From contig CM059567.1 in assembly GCA_030386875.1 (NCBI GenBank), positions 55,660,020 through 55,724,019 of the forward strand: a stretch of 64,000 nt of DNA. Reading direction: 5' to 3'. Both the position numbers and the translations under genes were made by a program. The notes beneath the pieces were generated by a model, which saw nothing but the letters and a program-made list of their open reading frames with translations, ran no database searches and was not told where the DNA came from. Numbering within the stretch: the first letter of the stretch is position 1; every line of letters begins with the position of its first letter. This document shows positions 1 to 11,800 of this stretch, piece after piece. Source of the stretch: Morinoia aosen (Eukaryota > Arthropoda > Malacostraca > Amphipoda > Talitridae).

Positions 1-947
1 TAAAAGCTATAACTCACATTTACACTCCTCCCATCCTTGGGTATTCTTCCTCATCTAAATTACCACTTTCACTTGAACTCAGTATATTGAAGGTAGTACC
101 TCCCCTCCTTCTATTAGCACATTCACTGCTCACTGTCAGTAAAACTGGACATATACTGGAGGTAGTACTGTCACTGCAGAAATCTCCCTCAGGTCAATGA
201 GTAAATAGGGTTAGGTGACAGAAGGGATGATGGACACCAAAGAAAACTTAGTAACCATCTTGAAAACAATTCTCCACTTTCCTAGATCACTTACTATATA
301 TCCCTGCTAGTGTGTGAAGGTACATTGGGTTCCTTGAGGGGTTCGTGTGTGCCTGTGGGTATGCGAGGTGTGTGTGTGTGTGTGTTTATGGGGTTGGGTT
401 GTATCTCTTTTGTTCCAGGTTTTTCTTTTTCAGATTCAATAATATTACCTAAAGACTAAGATATTTAAAATAAGTGATTCATTAGCAAGGCTCTGGTTAG
501 CATACTCTAGGAGGTTCTTACCTAATCAGTGATTCCTGCACTCAGAGTGGTCAAGACTTGAGGCTGCATGAGCTTGTTCTCAAAGCCTCGCTAAACCCCA
601 AGCGAACAACAACAACGGCTACGGGCTAACCACGGTGCGGCTAATTGTGTTGTACTGTGCTTCGCTGTACTGAAATGTGTGAGAGTTAATATGCATCCCC
701 CCCCCTTCGATGACGAACTCCGATAATAAGCTCCCAGGTCCAACGGTTCTCTTTGCAAGACCAGCAACTTCATAAGGGATAGCTCCCTCGCCTCGAGAAG
801 AAGATCCCCCCTTCTTTCCTTTAACCGGACAAAAGAACGATGGTAGCTTAATTTTTGACGAGCTGGCTCTACCAATGATGCCCTAATGGTTGCTGTTGCA
901 TTCAATTAGATACTCTAGACGATCACAAGATGATTTTATTGGACTAG
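1..947. other. No recognised gene; short (GT)n tract
   Basis: I see no coding exon or long repeat here. A (GT)n microsatellite of about nine units lies near 368-385. Short reading frames around 591-905 carry no family signature. Confidence 0.5.
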
Positions 948-1505
948 CCTTGGTCACCGAGGTCGAGTGGTTACCAACTCGCGTCCTCCACGGGAAGGTG
1001 TCGGGAGTGTCTCCCGATGATTGTACTCGTTGGGAAAAGAAAGAACTCAACCACAATTCCCCACTCTTCCCAGGTGTCAGGAATGGGTATCGGCTCGTCC
1101 TCGGGGGACGGGGGCCGGGAGGTAACCGTCATTGCGTTCTGACGTTAGTTATACGGTATTTGAAAAACCTATGCACAAGATGATATAAGGTTAACATTGG
1201 CATCTTTGGGATGCTTTATTTCCAATCAAGCCTGATACATATGATCTTAGCATTAGTTTTTCAAATGTCTTATAACTAACCCTATATATAGGACACCATG
1301 ACGGTTCCCCCGTAAAGCCGGTACCCATTTCCGACACCTGGGTTGAGTGGGGTATTGTGCTTGAGCTTTCCCTTATCCCCAACGGGGAAAATCTCCGCGC
1401 CAGCGCCGGGATACGAACCCGCGAATCCAACATACGAGCCCAATCCCTTAACCACTGTACCACGGAGAGCACATATGTATCAGGCTTGATTGAAATGAAA
1501 TAAAC
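948..1505 (+). mobile_element. tRNA-derived SINE copy, interrupted by a second SINE
   Basis: The head (948-1010) has the A-box-like GAGTGGTTA of the local SINE family. The body shares the AATGGGTA, GGTAACCGTCAT and GTTAGTTATA blocks with copies at 14.3, 42.0 and 48.6 kb. The 3' tail block (catatgtatcaggcttgatt) is displaced to 1474-1505 because a reverse-oriented copy sits in between. Confidence 0.75.
1186..1473 (-). mobile_element. Full-length tRNA-derived SINE, nested in the preceding copy
   Basis: Read on the - strand it begins GCTCTCCGTGGTACAGTGG (A box) and has GGTTCGTATCCCGG (B box). It runs through the conserved body and ends with the 3' block GCATCCCAAAGATGCC. It lies in the tail of the + strand SINE at 948. 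It closely matches the copy at 48622. Transcription by Pol III from internal A and B boxes is the expected mode. Confidence 0.85.
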
Positions 1506-1797
1506 AAACTTGGTTCACAAGCAAGAAGCTCATTGGAAACATTCTTTTGTATGTATTACTGGAATAGAGGAAACTATGGGTCAACTTCCATAGACCTTTG
1601 CTTTTAAATTTATGTTTGAATGACAATACTAAAAGTCTGGGTTGAATTTCAAAGTAGATATTTATGATTCTTTTTCCTCCAGCATGACAAATATTTGAAT
1701 CTCAGAAAATGATTCAACCTTTGGAAAACCTTGTTGAGCTGTAGAAAGTTTTTTAATGCCTGTTTAATCACAATGACCTTTTTGTTGAAAACTATTA

Positions 1798-2275
1798 GGC
1801 CTACGGTCAATATTGAATTTAGGTGAGGTGGGGAAATTGAGCATTCCGTTTCACATAATCACCTAAGAAGCCCATTTAAGAACGTTTTTCAGGAATGACA
1901 TTTTTTCCGCTGATGCGTTATTTTTTAATTATTAAACTTTGAAGTTGGCTTTCGGGCGCCAAGGAAGCGAGCGCGCCATGCGGAATTTAATTAATAACGG
2001 AAGCTAACCCCCTATTACAAACGTAAAGAGGTTGGGTCGTGAGGGGGAGGCACAGTTCTTTTAGTGAAAATTATAAATAAAGCTTCTAACCGACCCATTA
2101 GGGTGACGACCGCAATCTTGTTTACATTGGCCGGCTCCAAGATGGCGGTGCCCATGGGCGACGCCATCAGTGGAAAAAACATCATTCATGTAAAACGTTT
2201 TTAAATGGGCTTCTTGAGTGATTGTTAGAAACAGAATGCTTAGTTTCTTCACATGACCTAAACTCAATATTGACC
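1798..2275. mobile_element. Long-inverted-repeat element, 478 bp, sharing a core with 38623-40843
   Basis: The two ends are inverted copies over roughly 130 bp (left GGTCAATATTGAATTTAGG; right, complemented, GGTCAATATTGAGTTTAGG) and continue through the AGAAGCCCATTTAA block. The element is bounded by ACTATTA at 1791-1797 and 2276-2282, read as a target duplication. The centre (about 2007-2100) contains a ~95-bp core also present twice in the element at 38623. No coding capacity. Confidence 0.72.
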
Positions 2276-2491
2276 ACTATTACCTTTTGTATTCAAAGCT
2301 ATGGTTTTAAAACATTGCTTTGAGAGCCTAGTGTCTTATCTTGTTAGAAAAATAATATGTGAACTAGAATAATCCAATAATGCAGGTCATTAAAATTAGA
2401 AATTTCATTAAGAATTACTGTCAGTCAATGCATTGTACAGTGATAGCTTTAATTGTAAACTAAGTTGAAAATTAATGTGTAATGCATTTAA

Positions 2492-2673
2492 CCCTTTAAC
2501 GCCCATATTTTTAAACTCGTATAACCGTTATGACAACCACTATCACTAAACTGATAATGGCATTAGGTAGTCACTGTTATCAAGATGGGGAAGGAACTGC
2601 CACTTGGCAGTGAAGTTCAAAGGACACATTGGTAAACAAATTGAATAAGAAATACAATATATTATTGTTATTT
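2492..2673. mobile_element. Truncated TTAA-type MITE (piggyBac-like ends)
   Basis: It begins CCCTTTAACGCCCA after TTAA at 2488-2491. It is collinear with the reverse complement of the intact MITE at 9517-9737, but stops before the second terminus. Non-autonomous. Confidence 0.75.
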
Positions 2674-3129
2674 TAATAATGATTATTTATACTGGAAAAT
2701 TAACTGTTTTCTTCTTTGTTTTGAAAGTACCATCTTATGCACTGATGCACTAAGCATGTCTCATTTTTGTTTACAATTTGTACAAGATAAATATAATGCC
2801 CCAAAGTAGTCTGCATTAAATAAATTGATTTAAAGATTCAGTCCCTAAAGATCCAGAGAAACATCAAATTGGCTAAATGGATTAGGTTTTAACAGTCGAA
2901 TAATTCACTTTTACTAACAATACAGCAATAAATTCATAACTTGAAAATTTTACTTTGGTCTGGTTGAGGTGAAAATATGTTAGGTCTAACTAAGTTTGAC
3001 CATTTTAAGTTATCTATCTCAAAATCTTATCACTGTTTTGATTTAATACATTCATTTCTGTGACATGTATAGCCGTCTGGACTTCAAAAAAAAAATATTA
3101 ATGGGTCACAAATGTCCCAGCAAACTCAA

Positions 3130-3490
3130 ATGTGTTCCCCTCAGGGGGATACAACTATTGTATCTATGGAAATTGGCGCTCCCAGGGGAACCATGTGAGG
3201 GCTCGAGCTAAAGGTTAGGTAGGCTTCCTTTTTGTTTTAATAAAATAGGTTTTTGTTTTGTTACGGACCATCTTTTTTTGGTTCACTGCTGTCCTGTTTT
3301 TCAGCACCTACTACTTCTTCTACTTTTTTTCTTGTTTCATGAACTTCTTTTCTAGCTTACTGTTTCTGTGCACCTTGAGCATAGATTCTGCCTTCCCTCA
3401 ACTCCATACTAAATGGTGCCTTCCTCTTTCCTCTCTTAGAACATCTTTGTTGTGGTTAAGGGAGGCTAAAACTTTCTTATATAATAATAA
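3130..3490 (+). repeat. Interspersed repeat family A, copy 1
   Basis: Starts at a C/G-rich block with the palindrome GATACAACTATTGTATC. It has the blocks TTAGGTAGGC, GGTTCACTGCTGTCCTG and CATACTAAATGGTGCCTTCC, ending after a GGGAGGCT motif. It is about 360 bp and recurs at least eight more times in this window on both strands. I see no tRNA head and no coding capacity; class unknown. Confidence 0.75.
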
Positions 3491-4317
3491 TAACTCAAAT
3501 GGGTCAAAAATTTCTGAGTCATTCTATGGAAGTTTCATTTTATTTTTACAATTTAATTTATTTTTTAGCATTTAATATGAACGTACAGAAGAGTGAACCA
3601 GACCAGATGTAGCTTTTATGCCAGATAATGTTTTGGCACCTAAATAAAGGGTAGAGGTTGTGCTCATCAAAATAACCTATATCTTGTAAATTGATGCTCT
3701 GCAATTAAATTTATAAGTTTTTAATATGAAAAAAATCAATAAAAAAATTTAATGAGTCTTTATGGAAAAATATACTCAAGTGAATGCATTAACATAGTGC
3801 TCAATTAAATTGGCAAGTTCCTCTAAATTGATGGCTTGCAAGATTTTTTGTATCTAATTTGCAAATTACAGTGGTTAATTTATGGAAAAGACATGAATTT
3901 GATGAGTATTGGAGAAGTGCACCTCCACTGTGTAAATAGCATGGCCCTGGAGGAGGGATACTACTAGGGGACCTCAGCTATTGATAGGCTTTTGCAATTT
4001 CTGTCTATCTTGACCATTTGTTTATATAAATTATAATGCCTTCACTGATGTCTCACAACATAATTCCATGTTTCCTCTTCCATCCTAAATTGGAGTTTTT
4101 ATACACATTGTAACTCGTCTAGAAATCCATCTTACTCATTGATTTTTAATTTTTTGTAGTCCCTTCTCATTGTCCTTTAGATCATCTATAACTTGGCAGC
4201 TTCCCATGTCTTGAAGTTGTAGAATAATTATACATAATTTAATTTGAATTATATAAAGAAAGTTTTCATTTTAGTACATGTAGAGAAATGGTCTTGCTAA
4301 GTTAGATAATCTTCTAG

Positions 4318-5222
4318 ATTTCATCACTATCATAACTGATTTTGAAGTTTTCATTACTATCATAACTGATTTTGAAGTTTTCATCACTATCATAACTGAT
4401 TTTGAAGTTTTCATCACTATCATAACTGATTTTGAAGTTTTCATTACCATCATAACTGATATTAAAGTTTTCATTACTATCATAACTGATTTTGAAGTTT
4501 TCATCACTATCATAACTGATTTTGAAGTTTTCATCACTATCATAACTGATTTTGAAGTTTTCATCTCTATCACAACTGATTTTGAAGTTTTCATCACTAT
4601 CATTACTGATTTTGAAGTTTTCATCACTATCATAACTGATTTTGAAGTTTTCATCACTATCATAACTGATTTTGAAGTTTTTATCACTATCATAACTGAT
4701 TTTGAAGTTTTCATCATTTGATCATAACTGATTTTGAAGTTTTCATCACTATCATAACTGATTTTGAAGTTTTCATCACTATCATAACTGATTTTGAAGT
4801 TTTCATTACTATCATAACTGATTTTGAAGTTTTCATTACTATCATAACTGATTTTGAAGTTTTCATCACTATCATAACTGATTTTGAAGTTTTCATTACT
4901 ATCATAACTGATTTTGAAGTTTTCATTACTATCATAACTGATTTTGAAGTTTTCATCACTATCATAACTGATTTTGAAGTTTTCATTACTATCATAACTG
5001 ATTTTGAAGTTTTCATTACTATCATAACTGATTTTGAAGTTTTCATCACCAGCATAACTGATTTTGAAGTTTTCATCACCAGCATAACTGATTTTGAAGT
5101 TTTCATCACCAGCATAACTGATTTTGAAGTTTTCATCACCAGCATAACTGATTTTGAAGTTTTCATCACCAGCATAACTGATTTTGAAGTTTTCATCACC
5201 AGCATAACTGATTTCGAAGTTG
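4318..5222. repeat. 30-bp minisatellite, ~30 copies, upstream of B3GLCT exon 1
   Basis: The unit contains CATAACTGATTTTGAAGTTT followed by a variable TCATCACTAT-type decamer. Thirty bases is ten codons, so stop-free frames of about 150-175 codons arise on both strands; these are periodicity artefacts. A phase slip occurs near 4711-4722. The last six units (5041-5218) share a CACCAGC variant absent from the rest. Confidence 0.97.
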
Positions 5223-5780
5223 ATATTCCAATGAAAATTGGAAGTTGATTATTTGAGGAGTTGAAAATTGGAAGTCAAAGTTGATATTGTATTTATGCCA
5301 GGTATGTTGTGGTTGACCTTTTTAAGCCAGATTTGGAAATTTTTCTATTAATTTTAGGTATTTTTTCCCAAAAGTTATTAACATATCATTGGCAACCTAG
5401 GTAAAAATATTTCTATCTCAAAATATATGTGAATTCTCCTGTGAAATAATTTTTTCTTGAGATACAAATTGTGACAGAAGGCACTGCTGTGATGAATTTG
5501 AAATGAATTGCTGTGGTTGCTGTGTAATGAATATTGCTCATTTACCTGCAATGAGTCTTTGTTACTTTTTTTTTGTCCTTATATAGAATAAGGTTCATGC
5601 TTATTTCATTTCTCATTATTTTTAAAATTAAGCAAGAAGGCATAACGGTCAGTGAAAAATATCATTTTTTTTTCAATATCTTCAATCTATCTTTTACTGT
5701 GTCTATTATACCATGATTTGAAGCAGTGTGAAAAATTGATGAATTTTAGTCACTAATCAATGTTTTTTTTTTTTTTCAGG

Positions 5781-5834
5781 ATGTATTTCAAGGTATTGTC
5801 AAATATCTTTTCAAAAGTACATTTTATAATTTGA
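5781..5834 (+). promoter_or_regulatory. Possible upstream ORF in B3GLCT 5' UTR
   Basis: If the UTR exon starts at 5780, an ATG directly after the acceptor opens a 17-codon reading frame that stops at TGA 5832-5834, three bases before the B3GLCT start. Such an arrangement could restrict initiation at the main ATG. This depends on the inferred UTR splice site. Confidence 0.35.
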
Positions 5835-5837
5835 GCT

Positions 5838-5898
5838 ATGCATTATGGTATCATCTTTTCCTTCTATCTGGCCAGTTATTTATTTCTCTTCACACCAG
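5838..5898 (+). CDS. B3GLCT: B3GLCT coding exon 1 (signal peptide/anchor)
   Basis: The ATG at 5838 opens 20 codons rich in F, L, Y, I and S, then one base (phase 1) before donor gtatgt. It joins in frame to exon 2. The exon appears to begin at 5780 after a T-rich acceptor ending in cag, so 5780-5837 would be 5' UTR and at least one more UTR exon should lie upstream. Homology is weak here, as expected for a signal peptide. Phase match, start codon and hydrophobicity are the support. Confidence 0.72.
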
Positions 5899-8800
5899 GT
5901 ATGTATGCAGATATGTAATTAGTCTACTGCTTTCTTAGCTATTCAATTACTGAAATTTGAACTGTCTATATGAAAAATGCAAAACCTTATTTAGATATTT
6001 TTTGCAATTAAACTCCCCGCAGGGGGATACAACTATTGTATTTATGGGAATAAGCATTTTCAGGAGTAAAATGTGTGAGGACCCAGGCTAAGAGTTAGGT
6101 AAGCCTTCTTTTTGTTAAAATAAAACGTTTATTGTGTTAAAGACCACTTTTTTTACCATAGATAATTATAATTATCTATTAAATAATTGACCATAAGTAA
6201 TTATTTTGACAGTAGGTGATTGATAATTCATAGACCATAGATAACTGATGTATAGACAGTAATTATTGCTAAATAAAAAACTATGCCTTTACTTATATTA
6301 ACAGATTTTGTTTGGAAACAGCGTGATCTAGTGAAGTGGACACTGATAGTGAAGAGACATCTACCAGGAACAAATAACTGGACACTCAAGGTTAACAGGT
6401 TGAGGTTTGGGTAGTTTGAGGGTAAAACCTTGAGATGCTTCAACATCTGCCATTGAGAGCAGGCTATGACTATCTTGAGATATTTTGTATGGTATAGCTT
6501 GTAGAATATTGATGCACATTAATTCAGTTCTTTCTATACATTGAGAAATTTTAATTTGTTTGTTTGGCTAAGAGCTACAATGCTTTACATTTAGCTGCTC
6601 AGATCTAAGTTAAATTTTAACAAACACTGGAATTGGTATAAGGGATAAGACCTAGTAGCAGTTTTCATAATACTTACTGAGGAACAACACAAATGTTTTT
6701 AAACAATTTTTTTCTTCATTAGGTAAAGCAAAAGCAGAAGAGGAAGTTGGGAAGATCAGCATCTCTGTTATCATTTTGAATGAACGACACCACCTACATG
6801 AAGAGAAGGCTCAAAAATTGCTCAGTAAAATAGAAAGTCAGGTCACAGACCTTCCTGAACTGGTAAGTTGAAGCAGTGCCTGCACTTTAACTTCCTACTT
6901 CTAAATTAAGGCCCCTCAGGGGTATACAACTTTTGTATCTATGGGAATTAGCGCTCCCAGGTGAAAAAATGGGAGGGCCCGAGCTGAGAGTTAGGTAGGC
7001 CTTTTTTTGTTGAAATAAAATATTTTTTGTTATGTTGAGGACCACCTTTTTCGGTTCACTACTGACCTGTTTTTCAGCACCTCTGACTTTCTTCTTCAAC
7101 TGCTATCTTATTTCATGAACTTCTTTCTCATCTTGCTGTTTCTATGACCTTTCTGCATAGATTCCTCATTCACTTATCTCCAAACTAAATGGTGCCTTCC
7201 TCCTTCCTCTCTTCGATATGCGATATGCTTTTTTTTGTAGCAGTTAGGGAGGCTTAAACTAACTTACAATCATGATCATGCTAAATTAAGGATCTCATTG
7301 AAAGAAATACAACAAATCAGATTTGTGTTATGTTTAAGCATTCATTTCACAGCATCATAATATAATTCCTAGATGTTAGTTTTACCAGTAGTTTGCTATT
7401 TTTTATTGATCTGAGTGTAGCTTTTTAGTGCAAAATTTGGTTTTGAGCTATTGTTTGTCAGAAGGATATTATTATGCCTTAGTTGCAAGGATGTATGAAG
7501 TAGGGCCATGAACTGTGAATGGTAGTTGGTTGCTAGCTCAAATCGGTGCTCAACCAAGCTAACGTCGTTTACTGCATCATAGTCAGTAAAGTACATGGTA
7601 CATTTGTGATGTTGTTGGCTGAGTGCCTAAGCCTCAAATATGTGCACAACCAAGCTAACGTGGCTTACTGCATTATAGTCAGTAAAGTACATGGTACAGT
7701 TGTGCTGTGGTTGGCTGAGTGCTCAAGGGCTTTAGCAACCCTATTGAGTAGGAATCATTAACTTATCTGGTATGGTTGCCAGCTTATCCATAATAGCCTG
7801 AGTGAGGAATGGTTGGAGCAAAGCCATGACGTTCATATATTAATGAGGCTTATTTTCATAAGTTTACTTTTTCCAGGACTATTCTTCCTCATTTAAAATT
7901 GAAGCTTATGTTGTTGGTCCTCTTATTGGCCCATGCAACGTATAATCCTTTACTGTGATATTGGTCGTCCTGACAAAGTAATTGACAGTTATGTGCTGAA
8001 AATATTATTTCTGTAAAGACTCATGGGTGAAAAGTGATTGCTACAGCATAAAATAATTTTTTGGTATTTGAGTGTAATTCAAGGGCACTGAAATGATCTG
8101 CTTCAATTGATCATTTGCATCTTGCAAAATCAGAGATTTGTTTTTTCTATTTCGTCCTGTAGTAGCATTGTATACAATTCTCTCTTGTTGAAGTGAGCTT
8201 CAAATATAGCTTTCTGCAGTTGGCAATTTTTTGCAGTTTTATTTTGGTTGTACTAAATATTCTATTTTTAAAGCTTGTTTTATATTTCTTGTATTCAATT
8301 TCTGATTGTTTGTGCAGGTGCTTAAGGTACAAGTTGGATCAACTGCTTTCCCTCACCAGCCCTATTGGACACTTTATCCTCTACTTGAAGAGTATGTTAC
8401 ATGTATCATTCAGTTTTTCTAGATCTGTGTGTTTGCTAGTTTTTTGTAGCATTGAATGTTGGTATTAACACATTGTAATCATGCTTCTTGATGTTTTTTC
8501 CATAAGACTCTGAATAGCTGTGAAAAATTCAGTAGGTGTCAAAAAACTGTTGAATATTTTTATATGTTGGCTTTTGGGATTGACATATAAAAATATTGTT
8601 GGCTATTGGATGGATTACAGAAAGAAAAATTGAAATTTAAGTAGATGATTGAAAGTGAAGTAAAAGTTATTACATATGTGTGCATCTGAGTGAAATTGAA
8701 AGTTTTTCTTGTTCAAATGTCTAGGTTCTTTAAATTACTTTCCAGTATTCTTCCATCTTCAGTAAATTCACTGTTGCTTTCCAAAGGATTTCATTGTATT

Positions 8801-11800
8801 TCAGGAAACCTGTTTGGAAAATACACCTTTAATTATTAAATCTCATGCACCCAGTGAAATTAAGTTGTCTAGTGCTTTTAAAGACTCCGACGCGCATGGG
8901 GGTTGCGCATACAAAATTAAATGAAACTAAACCTCATGTACCCCAGTGAAATTAAATGAAATTAAATCTCATGTACCCCAGTGAAAATAAATGAAATTAA
9001 ATCTCATATACCCCAGTGAAATAAATAGCTGTGTGCAGGTATATCAGCATTGTTTGGCTCAGTTTAGTTATTGTGTCCACTAGCTTGCCTTGATGGTGCT
9101 TGCTAAAAATAATTTTCTAGCTATTAGTGAAATTTAATCTACTTGAAAATATTAGTATTAATTACTTCAAACACAGTATTCTGTGAGAGTGTGTAGAATA
9201 GGTACTGATCAAGAAAGATATACCTTAGTGATTTTATCTTGTGTCGCTATTATATGTGGTCAAATGAATCAGGATTTGATACTTTTACTGAGTAACCAAC
9301 TCATTGCAATGATCTATGGTTTACGCGCATAACTACATTTTTTTATCTTTCTACTTTGGCCAAATTGTGTTATGCATTTTTTCTCCTTTTGACATTCATT
9401 CAGTTATTCTAAAAAACTTTAAAGTTGATTGTAGCCTTTTTAAAATTACTCAAATCTGTGGCACTTGTTCAGTAAATAAGATAACTGAAATTCAAATCTT
9501 AGTACTTGTAAATTAACCCTTTAACGCCCAAGTGGACTGTACGGTCCTCTTTCAAAAATAACAATAATATATTGTATTTCTTATTCAATTTGTTCACTAA
9601 TGTGTCCTTTGAACTTCACTGCCGAGTGGCAGTTCCTTCCCCATCTTGATAACAGTGACTACCTAATGCCAGTGTCGGTTTAGTGATAGTGGTTGTTATT
9701 ACGGTAATATGAGTATAAAAATGTGGGCGTTAAAGGGTTAAATTCAAGTGTTCATAAAATTGATTATAGTCAGTGGACATTTAATTCATTTTATTATATT
9801 TTTACCAAACAAATTAAATTACAAAAGTATCACTGGGTCTTCTCTATTTGATCCTTCATGTTTAATTCTTTGTTGCACTATCTCTAAGACATAACTATAC
9901 ATATTCTAAAGTAAAGCTTGACTTCTCCACCATGATGATGCTCTGCTTTTTTTTAGTAATTTGTTTCACTTTTGTTAAGATAATTGCACTAGACCAGTCA
10001 ATACCTTGGAGTGCTAATTGTACAGTAAATTTGGGCTTATATGTAAGTTTGTTTTTTGCATGACCCTATCATCACTATTATGTTACCTTCATAGTTTGTG
10101 TTGTTCAAAATAATGTTTATAATGTTGTTTGCGGTATACTAGTATCAATAATAAATATGAATGAAGGGAATTGTATGTTTGATTTGCTTATTTATGGTCC
10201 AAGAAAAGTTTGAAAGCTATGTATTGCTCTATTTCTGTATAATAACAAAAAATAATTTGTCATTCCAGATATGAAAAAACTAAGAGTGATTGGCTTCTTT
10301 TTGTGGACGAATATTCCTCGGTAGATGTAAAGAATTTGCTTGCTGTCTTAAAAGAAAAGGTGAGCTGCCTTTGGTGAGGCTCTGTTATTTTCAATTTTGT
10401 ACTGTGGTGTGGTATAGGTTAAAACTTCATTTCTGTTCATTCTCTCTTCAGATCATATATTTACCAGTTACAGCTCTTATTATATTCTTGTTTTATTTCT
10501 TGCTTTGTTGGAATTTTGGTTTGTTTGGGAAAGCACATGCTTTTCCATTAATTATGGTCTTAAAAATTGACTTTGAGGACCCATTCCAGACCATTCAGCA
10601 ATGGTTCCTGTTGTCAGTTATGAGTGCTTCTTGAATGACAATTGTACCACTTCTATTGTGTATGTAGGAAGATGAAGGAAAATGAAATTCCTTAGGTTGG
10701 GAGATTTTTGAAGACAGTATTTATTGACTGGATTAATGAACATCCATTTTGCAAGATGCTTGCCTTGGTAATGGTTTGATTTAAATAACCAGAGAGTTTA
10801 TTCACTTAACATTTATTTATTTCTTAATCTTCCCCCAGGATGTGTAGAATAGGCAACAGGTTTTGGTTAGTTATTTTTGGCCATCCCAGGCTTTAGGGAC
10901 CAGTGCCTCCATGGGGGATCCTGTACAGTCACCGCACCTTTTTTTTAGGACTTCTGTCTTTTGTGTCCATTTTTTCAGTTTTAAAGCCTACTTTACTATC
11001 TCGTCTTTGCTTTCTCTTCTATCTCAACTTGTTGTTTCTGCAAATGCCCAGAGTATCATGTGTGAGAATACACCCTTTGTGCTTTTTTTCAAAATGGTTC
11101 TTTCTTTTTCCTCTTTTTAGAGTGCCCTTTTTGGTGGTCAGAGGGTCTTGAACAAACTAATGATATGATAATTTTTTTTCAAATCATTCTAAAAGTCTTT
11201 GAAAACCTACTAGAGAAAATAGAAAGCCTATTTTTCTCTTTTCTTGAGGTTGCCTTTTCGAGTATCTAAGCAAAGTTTGTCTCTGTCACATTACATGAAT
11301 AAAAAGTATGAAACATGAAAAAAAAGTGTAAAATGAATATTTCCTAATCTTATTACTTCCAACAGAATGTATATATAACACGCCGATGTTTAATTTCCTT
11401 CTTAGAATTCTCCTGCTGTGTAGTCACTTGAGCACAAATGCATATTTTTTTAGTGTATCAATACCCTTATGTTTCCTAGCTTGTGGACCAGCAATTAAAA
11501 CCATTAACTTCCACTAGCTATACATCATTAAAATTATTACTAAGTACTATTACATTGGGCAGATTGAAATATTGCTACTTGTGAACCCCACTGAGTTGCG
11601 TGACTTGAATAGCATATTATTGAAATCTTATTTTAGGCTTACAGTTTAATTTACTAATCTAAAGAACTTTCTTGCTACACGTCATTTCATCGTTAGGTGA
11701 TGCAAACTTGCATCATCAAACGGTGAAAACTATCCAAACATAGCAGTCTGGTGAAAAGTTTGATTTCTTAATTAAATATAGATTAATATGCAGTATAGTG

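Noticed and set aside
929-1472. tRNA genes in the SINE heads
   Set aside because: A and B boxes are present but the flanking body and tail are repeated at several loci and the cloverleaf is incomplete, so these are SINEs.
4271-5248. Long reading frames on both strands (148-176 codons) of decapeptide repeats
   Set aside because: They result from a 30-bp tandem repeat without stops in three frames. No initiation context, no unique sequence, and equal openness on both strands argue against coding.
7877-7945. Possible extra B3GLCT exon after ttccag encoding a short segment with a stop
   Set aside because: Exon 2 joins exon 3 in phase with good homology, while this segment runs into TAA after 22 codons and has no counterpart in the family.
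10860-11110. Another copy of family A in B3GLCT intron 4
   Set aside because: A few blocks (GTTTTTCAG-like, TCAACTTGTTGTTTCTGCA) recall the family, but the match is too weak and discontinuous to call by eye.
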